A stretch of DNA of 7,104 nt from Pseudomonadota bacterium (GCA_021790625.1 JAJYGL010000192.1:1-7104), one strand, 5' to 3'. Shown: positions 1 to 6,633, numbered from the stretch's first letter. Made by a program: numbers and translations. Notes: a model not told the origin generated them from the letters alone.

Positions 1-1417
1 CGACTGCATCGGACAAAGCGGGATTCACATAAATACGCCGACATTCACGATCGTAGCGTACGATGGTATCCGGCGAATTCTCAATCAGCGTACGCGTCTC
101 CGCCTCTTTCGCGGCCAATGCTGCCGTTCTGTCCGCAATTTTTTGCTCCAACGACGCGTTGATGTCATGAATCTCGGCAATGTTTTGCGAAATTGCCTTG
201 TCCATCGCCATGAAACCCCGCGCCAATTCACCCAACTCATCCTGACGCTGTTGCGCTTTATCCACCAACGTTCGTTCATCTGCGGACAATCGCCCCACAA
301 CGTCAGCACGATTGCCGCTGGCCATATCACGAAATATCCGGATCAACAATGTAATCGGCCGAGTCAACGACGAGGCAAAGTACCATGCCATGGGCAAAAT
401 CAACAAAATACTACCCAGCGCAATCCACCAGAGGATACCAATCATTTGCCAGATGTTTTTATTGACCACTTCCATCGACTGCAACAAAGCAATGGAGCCA
501 ATCACACCATGCTCCCCCGACAAAGGCAATAAACACTGATAGTAACCATTGCGTTGAATGGTTACTGTATTGAACAACAGATTTCCCAGCGCCAATGCCG
601 TGTGATCGGCATTCCGGTTCAGGTGGCGATACGCCGGCATGTCACCCATATCCAACGTATCCCCGTCAAAAATATTGATACGGGCTCCGGTCAAGTGCGC
701 AACCTGTTGAATATAGTCCTGATCGAATGGCAACACGGCATCCACAAAACCCAGCGGCACCATGACCGGCTTTCCGGTGCTCATTTCGAACACTTTTCCC
801 ATGATGGGCACTTCAGCGCGGATCACCAGCTGGCCATCCATTTGCGCGTAAAACACCCTTTCCTCCGCAGGCGGCGTTTCGTCGAACTGCAATGACAATT
901 TTGGCCGAGTAAGTGCTTCCGTCTGCCAATGCAGCCTTCCCGTCCGATCCACATTCGCCACTTGCGCGCTACCCGCCGAAAACACTGGCACAAATCCTGC
1001 CTGCCAATTCGTATTATCGTGCCGGGCAAACACCAGCAGATGCCCGGCCATGTCATAAATAGCCAGTCGAGGAATATTTTTCGTCGAAGCAACCCAGAAT
1101 GCATCCTGCGCCAACTGCTGGTATGTTCCCAACAAAATTTCACGATCCAGATTCGCCTGTCCATAACTGGTCAGATACCAGATATCTGTACCCAGATTTT
1201 TTTGGCTCGCCAAATCGTAGGCAGCCGCTTGCACCCGATCGCGGCGAAGATTCAACGCCACATCCATCACGTTTGCCGCATTGTTCAACCACCGATGCGA
1301 CTCGTCCAGATACTGTTGACGAATCACGATGGAAACGGCACCCATATATGCCAGCGACATCAATACAACAAACGACAGAACGCCCAGCAGAATCTTGTTT
1401 TTGAGTGATAATTTCAT
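1..1417 (-). CDS. Membrane sensor protein: periplasmic Cache-like domain, HAMP, coiled coil, start of PAS (C-terminus missing)
   Basis: The frame is open from the ATG at 1417 to the left edge, giving 472 residues with no stop, so the output domain is not visible. Residues 8-28 form a first membrane helix (VLSFVVLMSLAYMGAVSIV). Residues 30-320 are a large periplasmic region of double-Cache type. Residues 321-346 form the second helix (GILWWIALGSILLILPMAW). A HAMP domain follows at about 347-400, then a coiled coil at about 405-445 (INASLEQKIADRTAALAAKE). A PAS domain starts near 445 with ENSPDTIVRYDRECRRIYVN. The start codon overlaps the stop of the upstream torT-like gene in an ATGA, with no good ribosome site, which suggests translational coupling. 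The partner implies a TorS-like role: sensing a ligand through the binding protein. TorS itself has no PAS at this position. The missing part could therefore be a histidine kinase or a GGDEF/EAL enzyme, and the sequence does not decide between them. Confidence 0.85.
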   Translation of the reverse strand, partial: MKLSLKNKILLGVLSFVVLMSLAYMGAVSIVIRQQYLDESHRWLNNAANVMDVALNLRRDRVQAAAYDLASQKNLGTDIWYLTSYGQANLDREILLGTYQQLAQDAFWVASTKNIPRLAIYDMAGHLLVFARHDNTNWQAGFVPVFSAGSAQVANVDRTGRLHWQTEALTRPKLSLQFDETPPAEERVFYAQMDGQLVIRAEVPIMGKVFEMSTGKPVMVPLGFVDAVLPFDQDYIQQVAHLTGARINIFDGDTLDMGDMPAYRHLNRNADHTALALGNLLFNTVTIQRNGYYQCLLPLSGEHGVIGSIALLQSMEVVNKNIWQMIGILWWIALGSILLILPMAWYFASSLTRPITLLIRIFRDMASGNRADVVGRLSADERTLVDKAQQRQDELGELARGFMAMDKAISQNIAEIHDINASLEQKIADRTAALAAKEAETRTLIENSPDTIVRYDRECRRIYVNPALSDAV

Positions 1418-2439
1418 TGGAACAGCCGATTCGCCGATGTATGGACGATGGTAGCGCTACCTGGCGTCCAGGAAAGAACCGGCGTGTCGTTTCGTGGTGC
1501 AATGGACGCATTCATGGGATAACTGCCCACATTCTGCTCGTCGACCATGCCCAGACGCACCAAAACGGTATCCGGCATCCGTCTGCGCCGTTTTTCCAGA
1601 TAATCCACCACCAAATCCGTGACCACTCTGGCCTGACTGACCCCTTTGGTATCGCCAGCTGCAACGATTTCGCCCCGGCGCAGCATGGTGGCGATCTCAT
1701 CAGTCAGGTCGTAAGCCACCACCCGGATATGCGTCTCCAGGTGCGCCTTGCGAATCGGTAACACCGCTGCCGGAGCGCAACCCGTACAACCAAGAATATA
1801 GTCCAGATGCGCACCATATTGTGCCAGCACCTGTTCTGCCAATTGCGTCTGCGTGATACGTTCGCTGTCTCCATACCGAATCGTGACCACATGAACCGGT
1901 AGCGGGGCATTCTGAATCGCTTGCAACGTTCCTTGCACTTCTCCCTGCACCCAGCCTGCATCAGCGGGCCCCGGCAACAAGGCAACCGTCACAGCCTTCA
2001 ATCCGCGCCGTTGCGCATCCGCTATCATCCATCGGGCGGCATTCACCCCCATTCCATTCATCGAGGTCGTCACCTTACTGATTAACAGGTGGCTGCTGCT
2101 GTCATTGGCCAGTTCAAAAACCGGAATACCCGCTTTCCGTGCCTGCCTGATGGCCAGATTATCGCCCGTCAGGCTAATGGGCGACAGCACAATCGCATCG
2201 TATTTTTTTAAGGCGACCAATTCATCCATTTCGCGCAACTGACCGATCAAATCGTCATAACCCTCCGCAGGAATGATATCAACCGCCACCCGCAACCGGC
2301 GCGCTTCGTTGATGACGCCATACGCGCAACCCAACCAGTACGGGTCGTTCAAATGCGGGAAAAGATAGGCAATATGCCAGATTCTGCTGGCTGGTTTGGT
2401 CATGGTAAATACTTCATGCTTAACCTGCCCGCGCAGCAA
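1414..2439 (-). CDS. torT: TorT-like periplasmic binding protein, ligand-binding body (downstream of an in-frame amber codon)
   Basis: This is a type 1 periplasmic binding-protein fold resembling TorT, the protein that binds trimethylamine N-oxide and contacts the TorS sensor. Family-like stretches are WHIAYLFPHLNDPYWLGCAY near the N-terminus, YDAIVLSPISL and GIPVFELANDSSS in the first lobe, and VALLPGPADAGWVQG, YILGCTGCAPAAVLPIRKA and RGEIVAAGDTKGVSQARVV further on. The length, about 341 residues, is that of a whole mature protein. The open frame begins at a TTG (2439), two codons after a TAG (2445-2443). The same frame continues upstream into a signal peptide, so the natural gene is 2580-1414 with one amber codon. 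Restarted at TTG 2439 or ATG 2403, the protein would lack an export signal and probably stay in the cytoplasm. The next gene overlaps its stop. TorT relatives also bind other ligands, so the TMAO specificity is only inferred. Confidence 0.8.
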   Translation of the reverse strand: MLRGQVKHEVFTMTKPASRIWHIAYLFPHLNDPYWLGCAYGVINEARRLRVAVDIIPAEGYDDLIGQLREMDELVALKKYDAIVLSPISLTGDNLAIRQARKAGIPVFELANDSSSHLLISKVTTSMNGMGVNAARWMIADAQRRGLKAVTVALLPGPADAGWVQGEVQGTLQAIQNAPLPVHVVTIRYGDSERITQTQLAEQVLAQYGAHLDYILGCTGCAPAAVLPIRKAHLETHIRVVAYDLTDEIATMLRRGEIVAAGDTKGVSQARVVTDLVVDYLEKRRRRMPDTVLVRLGMVDEQNVGSYPMNASIAPRNDTPVLSWTPGSATIVHTSANRLFQ

Positions 2440-2442
2440 TTC

Positions 2443-2580
2443 CTACTCAACCGTTCCACGCAAATGAGGTGGCAGTTGCAGCACGTCCACTGGAACCGGC
2501 GCAAACCCTTGTGCGTGCGCCATGACACTGCCAATCAGCATCAGCCAACTTATCAAGCCGATTTTTGCGTGCCACATCAT
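2443..2580 (-). pseudogene. torT: 5' segment of the torT-like gene: signal peptide and mature N-terminus ending at an in-frame TAG
   Basis: From the ATG at 2580 (a second ATG follows at 2577) the frame encodes a classic signal peptide. It has a short basic start, the hydrophobic core IGLISWLMLIGSVM, and cleavage after AHA (residue 23). The first mature residues are QGFAPVPVDVLQLPPHLRGT. Codon 46 is TAG (2445-2443). Without any frame change, reading continues GAA TTG CTG CGC into the TorT-like body. A GGGAG ribosome site (2588-2584) sits 3 bases before the first ATG and 6 before the second, so the second is better placed. The gap to the end of recJ is 53 bp, consistent with one transcript. The Pro/Val-rich mature start resembles the N-termini I recall for TorT relatives, where an aromatic residue near this point is common. 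A Tyr codon (TAC or TAT) changed to TAG would explain it. A sequencing error or readthrough remain possible. Confidence 0.7.
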
Positions 2581-2633
2581 GCACTCCCGCCAGAAAACCC
2601 AATCAAACCCCACGTCCATGTTGTTTCTCAACA

Positions 2634-4328
2634 TCAAAAACAACAGTCATCATGCTGCCGCCACGCGAGCAAACGCAATTGTACCCTGCCTCTGCCCTGA
2701 AAGACATTCCAGTCCAATTGATACAACGCACAGATCTCTTCTGGCAATCTGTCCGTACACTGAAACAAAATGGCATCCCACCCCTGCCCAGCCATGCCAA
2801 GTTGTAACTTCAAATGTCTGTCTTTGAGCAATTGCTGACTTTTCACTTGAAACACACCCTGAAATACCGGCACTGGAAACCCTTGCCCCCAAACCTGCCG
2901 CGCAATGGCCTGCGCCAATTCGTCCGTTATCTCGTCTGCGGCCAAACGGGCATCCACCAACAATTGCGCCTGCAAATCTTCTGCAGACAACATACTGCGC
3001 GCTGCCTGTTCAAAAACCGCTGCAAACACCGCAAAATCGTGTTCGGCGATACTCAATCCCGCTGCCATGGCGTGTCCGCCAAACTTGACGATCAAACCTG
3101 GTTCACGCTTGGACACCCAATCCAGCGCATCACGCAGGTGCAATCCAGCAATCGAACGCCCGGAACCTTTTATTTCGCCCTTGTCGCCCCGGGCAAAACA
3201 GAGGGTTGGTCGGTGATGGCGCTCTTTCAACCGCGAGGCAAGAATACCAATCACACCAGCATGCCAGGCCGGATCAAACAATACCAGGCTATAACCCAGT
3301 TTATCCGGCTCAGGCAAACACACCTGCTGCTGCATGCTCTGCTCGATTTCGCGTCGGTCTACATTCAACTGATGTAACTGTTCCGCACATAAGACGGCTT
3401 CCTTGTCGTCATCAAGCAACAAACAGGCAATTCCGGTAGACATATCATCAAGCCTGCCTGCGGCATTCAGTCGAGGGCCGATCATGAAACCCAAATCACC
3501 CGATGTCGCTCTTGCGATATCGCGCCCACTGACGGCAAACAATGCCCGAACTCCTGCGCAGGCACGACCAGCACGCATACGGCGCAACCCCTGCTCCACC
3601 AGAATCCGGTTATTGTGGCCCAACCGAACCACGTCAGCTATCGTCCCTAAAGCCACCAGATCGAGCAAACCAGACAGATTGATAACCTCTGGCAAGCATC
3701 CGCGTTCACGCAGCACCGCACGGGTTGCCAACAACACATAAAACATCACGCCGACCCCAGCCAGCGACTTATCCTCAAACGGACAGTCCTGCTGATTCGG
3801 ATTCACAATCACAGTATCCGGCACTTCGTCACCCGGCAAATGGTGATCCGTCACCAATACCCGGATACCCAACGCCTGCGCGAGACGCACCCCTTTCCGG
3901 CTGGACATGCCATTATCCACGGTAACAATCAACTCTGGCCGTGGCTGCCGCTGCACTACCTCACGCACCACGTCTTCGGACAGACCGTACCCGTGCACAA
4001 ACCGGTTAGGCACCCAATAATCCACCGTGAGTCCAAACAGTCTGAATCCGCGCACAGCCAATGCGCAAGCGGTTGCGCCATCCGCATCGTAATCCGCCAC
4101 CACCAGCACGCTGATTTGCTGTTGCACCGCGTCAGCCAGCCAATTCGCTGCAAGATGAATATTTTTTAACGTCTGCCAATGCAGCAACGCCGAAACATCG
4201 CCATGTAATTGCGCAGTATCTGTAATTCCCCTGGCCGCAAAAATCCGTGCCAATACCGGATGCACGCCCACCTGCACCAGCTTTTCCGCGTCTGCGACAA
4301 TATATGGCCGCCATACCAATTCTGCCAA
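2634..4328 (-). CDS. recJ: Single-stranded-DNA-specific 5'-3' exonuclease RecJ
   Basis: RecJ degrades single-stranded DNA from the 5' end in RecF-pathway recombination, mismatch repair and base excision repair, using metal ions held by a DHH phosphoesterase core. The protein has 564 residues, close to the 577 of E. coli. The DHH domain shows ADYDADGAT at 78-86 (metal ligands D79, D81 and D83), TVDNG at 136-140 and TDHHLPGD at 160-167. KSLAGVGVMFY (187-197), LLDLVALGTIADVV (221-234) and GPRLNAAGRLDDMS (284-297) follow. The DHHA1 part has HAGVIGILASRLKER (356-370), KGSGRSI (387-393) and KFGGHAMAAG (415-424). The C-terminal part (about 455-564) is the usual OB-like nucleic-acid-binding region. 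All expected catalytic motifs are present. The start is TTG at 4328, with AAGGGGG (4340-4334) five bases upstream. The torT-like gene follows after 53 bp on the same strand. A repeat element ends 21 bp upstream of the start. Confidence 0.97.
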   Translation of the reverse strand: MAELVWRPYIVADAEKLVQVGVHPVLARIFAARGITDTAQLHGDVSALLHWQTLKNIHLAANWLADAVQQQISVLVVADYDADGATACALAVRGFRLFGLTVDYWVPNRFVHGYGLSEDVVREVVQRQPRPELIVTVDNGMSSRKGVRLAQALGIRVLVTDHHLPGDEVPDTVIVNPNQQDCPFEDKSLAGVGVMFYVLLATRAVLRERGCLPEVINLSGLLDLVALGTIADVVRLGHNNRILVEQGLRRMRAGRACAGVRALFAVSGRDIARATSGDLGFMIGPRLNAAGRLDDMSTGIACLLLDDDKEAVLCAEQLHQLNVDRREIEQSMQQQVCLPEPDKLGYSLVLFDPAWHAGVIGILASRLKERHHRPTLCFARGDKGEIKGSGRSIAGLHLRDALDWVSKREPGLIVKFGGHAMAAGLSIAEHDFAVFAAVFEQAARSMLSAEDLQAQLLVDARLAADEITDELAQAIARQVWGQGFPVPVFQGVFQVKSQQLLKDRHLKLQLGMAGQGWDAILFQCTDRLPEEICALYQLDWNVFQGRGRVQLRLLAWRQHDDCCF

Positions 4329-4333
4329 GCCCG

Positions 4334-4340
4334 CCCCCTT
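4334..4340 (-). promoter_or_regulatory. Ribosome binding site of recJ, supporting a TTG start
   Basis: On the minus strand AAGGGGG ends five bases before TTG 4328. This is good Shine-Dalgarno spacing and supports the unusual start codon. The protein from this point aligns well in length with known RecJ. Confidence 0.6.
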
Positions 4341-4349
4341 TTTACCAAA

Positions 4350-4413
4350 GGAAGCGCTGATTAATTCTCACATGGTCATGACGGCGACCTGGCGGAGTTA
4401 ATTCAGCGCTTCC
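4350..4413. repeat. 64-bp palindromic repeat with ends like the 302-bp element
   Basis: The left end GGAAGCGCTGA is exactly inverted at the right end (TCAGCGCTTCC, 4403-4413). With small mismatches the arms extend to about 19 bases (TTAATTCTC against TTAACTCC). An inner GGTC/GACC pair lies in the centre. The ends resemble those of the 302-bp element at 5862 (GGAACCGCTGATTTATTC), so this may be a much reduced relative. It is flanked on both sides by AAA, too weak to call a target duplication. It lies between the divergent genes recJ and the EAL/HDOD gene. As RNA it could form a hairpin in the recJ leader. Confidence 0.6.
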
Positions 4414-4429
4414 AAACCACACAACGCCA

Positions 4430-4459
4430 TTGAGTCCACGATAAAACCATGCGTATAAT
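4430..4459 (+). promoter_or_regulatory. Sigma70-type promoter for the EAL/HDOD gene
   Basis: A -35 box TTGAGT (4430-4435, four of six consensus bases) and a perfect -10 box TATAAT (4454-4459) are separated by 18 bp. Transcription would begin near 4466. The upstream ATG at 4449 would therefore be outside the message, and the ATG at 4494 would have a leader of about 28 nt. Confidence 0.7.
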
Positions 4460-4493
4460 ACCCAGTCAATCTGCCCGAAGAAACAGACCCTGC

Positions 4494-5849
4494 ATGTCTA
4501 AACAGGACCGCCTCTCCGCCACGAATCGCCCCGTTATCAGAGCGCACCACGTCAACACGACGCAACAGCAGGACACCATCGCCACCCATGTGTTGAACAC
4601 CATCAGCCAACAGGAAGAACCCTCTTCTACCGCGCTGCTGGACAGGTTGCTATTACGCGACCCTTTATATAACAGCCATGGTCAGATCATCGGATTTGAA
4701 ATCGTATTGCGTGCCCGTTTAGGCGAGATGGCGCCCAACGACGCCTCTTTGCGAGAAGGCGACGATGCCACGTTGATTGCCGCACTATACACACTGACCG
4801 AACAAAACAAAACACCGGAATATCCGCTGTTGGCGACGATTGATGCCATGTCGTTGGCACACAAAGACATCAACTGGCTACCGGCCAGACACATTCTGTT
4901 TGCGATTAATGTGCCTCCCGTGCCCGACAGCAAACTCCTGCTGCTCATCAAAAGCCGTCTGGCGTCCGGATTTCGCCTGTTGCTCAATGTCACCGATAAT
5001 ATCCGCGTCCCACACACACTAAAAGGCATCCTGCGCGAAGCACGAATAGATGTCTCCAGCGTCCACTGCCAGCAACTGGAAAACTGCGTCAGCCAATTAC
5101 AGCAACAAGGCATCGCTACCATTCTGGCCGCCAACGTCCACCATCAGGAAATGCAGGAATTCTGCATCAAACTGAAGTTCGATGCCCTGCAAGGAGAATT
5201 TTGCCAATATATTCCACCCGGACAAACCTCGCCCATCGCCATCAATCGCCTCGGCGTGCTCAACCTGATCGACCAACTGATGGCCAACCACGAATTGAGC
5301 AGCATCGAAAGCACCCTCAAAACAGACCCGCGTTTATGTTTCCAAATGCTGGCCTGCTTACCGGAAACAGACAAAAAATCATACACCATTCAAAATGTTG
5401 GACAAGCAATCTCGCTCCATCAACGTGACGGCCTGTACCGATGGCTGACCATGCTGTTGAAAATCGCCACCGAATCCAGCGCCAGCGTGCGACAGATTCA
5501 GCGCCGTGGATTGCAACGTGCGCATTTCATGGAAATTGTCGCGAGCAACAACCTGCAAAACATTTCCCCACAAACTGCCTGGCTCGTCGGCCTACTTTCA
5601 GTCTGTGATGCACTATTGAAACGCCCGCTAACAGAATGCCTTGACCTGCTACCCCTTGATAAAACCATCAAACTTGCCTTGCTCCAGCACAGCACAGCAG
5701 CAGGGATGCTGCTAAAGCTTGCCATCGCCACAGAAAAATCGGATCCGGTTGCAGTTGAAACACTGGCCGCCCAATGTCTGGTCAATATGGAAACGGTTCA
5801 TATTGCCACCATCCAGTCGCTGGTCAGCGCAGAACACGCCATATTCTAA
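4494..5849 (+). CDS. Degenerate EAL-like plus HDOD domain protein (YuxH type)
   Basis: The product has 451 residues and the two-domain plan of the YuxH group of signalling proteins. The first is an EAL-like domain (about 46-240), opening with LLLRDPLYNSHGQIIGFEIV and closing with FDALQGEFCQY (229-239). The second is an HDOD domain (about 250-440), seen in LGVLNLIDQLMANHELSSIE and TLKTDPRLCFQMLACL. The EAL part keeps E69 of the ExLxR position and N139. It has Asn165 where the ELTE glutamate belongs, no DDFG metal-binding motif, and AANVHH (212-217) where AEGVE is expected. It should therefore not hydrolyse cyclic di-GMP, though it might bind it or a protein partner. The HDOD part is usually a non-catalytic signalling module. 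There are no membrane segments. The residues before about 45 are polar and low in complexity. An in-frame ATG at 4449 overlaps the promoter's -10 region, so 4494 is preferred, although its ribosome site is weak. The gene appears monocistronic. Confidence 0.85.
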   Translation: MSKQDRLSATNRPVIRAHHVNTTQQQDTIATHVLNTISQQEEPSSTALLDRLLLRDPLYNSHGQIIGFEIVLRARLGEMAPNDASLREGDDATLIAALYTLTEQNKTPEYPLLATIDAMSLAHKDINWLPARHILFAINVPPVPDSKLLLLIKSRLASGFRLLLNVTDNIRVPHTLKGILREARIDVSSVHCQQLENCVSQLQQQGIATILAANVHHQEMQEFCIKLKFDALQGEFCQYIPPGQTSPIAINRLGVLNLIDQLMANHELSSIESTLKTDPRLCFQMLACLPETDKKSYTIQNVGQAISLHQRDGLYRWLTMLLKIATESSASVRQIQRRGLQRAHFMEIVASNNLQNISPQTAWLVGLLSVCDALLKRPLTECLDLLPLDKTIKLALLQHSTAAGMLLKLAIATEKSDPVAVETLAAQCLVNMETVHIATIQSLVSAEHAIF

Positions 5850-5892
5850 CCGACTTGCTAAGGAACCGCTGATTTATTCCTCCATGAGCCGC

Positions 5893-5996
5893 GTTGCGGG
5901 TCAAATCGGGAAGATCGCGACGCGTACGGCGCAGGTCGTAGCCGGGACTACGATGCCAAGCCGTACTGGCAAGCGAGCGCCCGATTTGGCCGCAAC
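5893..5996. repeat. Nested long hairpin inside the 302-bp element
   Basis: An outer stem pairs 5893-5910 (GTTGCGGGTCAAATCGGG) with 5980-5996 (CCCGATTTGGCCGCAAC), perfect except for a 2-against-1 mismatch. Inside it GTACGGC (5924-5930) pairs with GCCGTAC (5960-5966), GCA (5931-5933) with TGC (5954-5956), and TCGTAG (5936-5941) with CTACGA (5948-5953) around a six-base loop. The internal loops between outer and middle stems are 13 bases on each side. The whole could form a structured RNA on either strand or a DNA cruciform. Confidence 0.65.
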
Positions 5997-6070
5997 CGCC
6001 TCGTTGATAACGAGCAAAACATGCTCGGCGGGACGGGGCTTGGCGGGCGAACTGCTGCGTTGCGTCTCTT

Positions 6071-6092
6071 GTCAAGGAGAATAACCCTTGAC
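6071..6092. repeat. Hairpin GTCAAGG/CCTTGAC in the right half of the element
   Basis: A 7-bp perfect stem (6071-6077 with 6086-6092) encloses an 8-base loop. It is loosely extended by GCGTCTC upstream and GAGACACGC downstream. No T-run follows, so it is not a standard intrinsic terminator. Confidence 0.45.
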
Positions 6093-6222
6093 TACGAGAC
6101 ACGCCTTGCATTTCATCCCGCCAAGCCGCCGTCGCGGCCATGTGGGAATAGATCAGCGGTTCCCTAAATATGCTGACACGCGTATCATAACAACCCATGT
6201 CAACTCATTATTTCTTTACACC

Positions 6223-6558
6223 ATGATGACGCGCCCACCACGCAGCCTGATCCTCCTCTTTATCCTGTCATTCCATACCGCGGCGACTCTTGCAGATAGC
6301 AACGCTTCTTCCGGTACCACGACGCCATCGACGACCAACAGAATAGAGCATGATATCAAACATGGCGTCGAGGTCGGTATTCATGGCGTAGATCATGGCA
6401 TGAAAGTCGTCACTGGCGGCATCGAGAAAGGTGCCAAAGCCACCGAACACGGTATAGCGCATGGCGTACAAGCCACTTCGCGCGTCGTCGGCAAAGTAAC
6501 AAAAAAAATCGGGATTACCTCGAATTCCACGTCCGCTCCCACAACGGCCAAGCCGTGA
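6223..6558 (+). CDS. Small exported protein with three His-x-[Ile/Val]-x-His-Gly motifs, function unknown
   Basis: I do not recognise this 111-residue protein. It starts with a clear signal peptide (Arg-containing start, core SLILLFILSFHTAATLA) and probable cleavage after residue 24, so it should be periplasmic or secreted. A Ser/Thr-rich linker (25-39) and tail (99-111) frame a central segment (40-98) rich in Gly, Lys and His. That segment repeats a heptad three times: HDIKHGV (43-49), HGVDHGM (54-60) and HGIAHGV (76-82). With His at i and i+4 on a helix, these pairs could bind metal, or the segment could be an amphipathic, LEA-like helix; both are inferences. There is no cysteine. ATG 6223 or the adjacent ATG 6226 is chosen because the signal peptide starts there. 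An upstream in-frame ATG (6088) lies inside the insertion element and is rejected. No good ribosome site is visible. Confidence 0.65.
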   Translation: MMTRPPRSLILLFILSFHTAATLADSNASSGTTTPSTTNRIEHDIKHGVEVGIHGVDHGMKVVTGGIEKGAKATEHGIAHGVQATSRVVGKVTKKIGITSNSTSAPTTAKP

Positions 6559-6594
6559 TTCCGGACAGCATACCTGACCACCCGAATGCCCATG

Positions 6595-6609
6595 GTAACA
6601 AATTGTTAC
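6595..6609. promoter_or_regulatory. Perfect 15-bp palindrome GTAACAAATTGTTAC, candidate operator
   Basis: Seven-base arms (GTAACAA and TTGTTAC) surround a central A. It lies 37 bp after the stop of the His-motif gene and about 94 bp before the next start. The symmetry and AT-rich core suit a dimeric regulator site. With no T-run it is not a convincing terminator. Confidence 0.4.
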
Positions 6610-6633
6610 AATTTAATGTCCCGATTTATACCC

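Larger units (their letters stand above)
5862..6163. mobile_element. 302-bp non-autonomous insertion element (MITE), IS5-like
   Basis: The ends are inverted repeats of about 31 bases. The left end (5862-5893) begins GGAACCGCTGATTTATTCC; the right end (6133-6163), read inverted, begins GGAACCGCTGATCTATTCC. They differ at three positions and one single-base gap. The element is flanked by the direct repeat CTAA (5858-5861 and 6164-6167), the 4-bp YTAR type of duplication typical of the IS5 group, whose ends also start with GGAA. It is too small for a transposase and encodes none I recognise, so it would need one supplied in trans. It was inserted 13 bp after the EAL/HDOD stop and may provide that gene's transcript end. 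Together with short flanks it fills the 373-bp gap between genes. Confidence 0.8.

Noticed and set aside
823..1164. Overlapping minus-strand and plus-strand frames of 100-160 codons in 85-1511
   Set aside because: They are shadows of the sensor and torT-like genes, with improbable composition and no domains.
4449..4493. Longer N-terminus of the EAL/HDOD protein
   Set aside because: Its start codon lies within the promoter, between the -35 and -10 boxes, and no ribosome site precedes it.
5884..6084. A 66-codon plus-strand open frame inside the 302-bp element (MSRVAGQIGKIA...)
   Set aside because: It lies across the nested hairpins, has no ribosome site and no recognisable domain. A frame open by chance in GC-rich structured DNA is more likely.
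6160..6188. A promoter formed at the right junction of the insertion element (TTCCCT, 17 bp, TATCAT)
   Set aside because: The -35 box matches the consensus at too few positions to call.
5824..6198. A minus-strand open frame of 124 codons spanning the whole element
   Set aside because: It begins and ends in unrelated flanking DNA and overlaps the end of the EAL/HDOD gene. Its composition (Arg-rich, no domain) is that of an antisense frame, and it does not resemble a transposase.
6088..6222. N-terminal extension of the His-motif protein from ATG 6088
   Set aside because: The extension is encoded by the right end of the insertion element and would place 45 residues before a clear signal peptide.
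6595..6609. The GTAACAA/TTGTTAC palindrome as an intrinsic terminator for the His-motif gene
   Set aside because: The stem is short and AT-rich and is not followed by a run of T, so an operator is the better reading.
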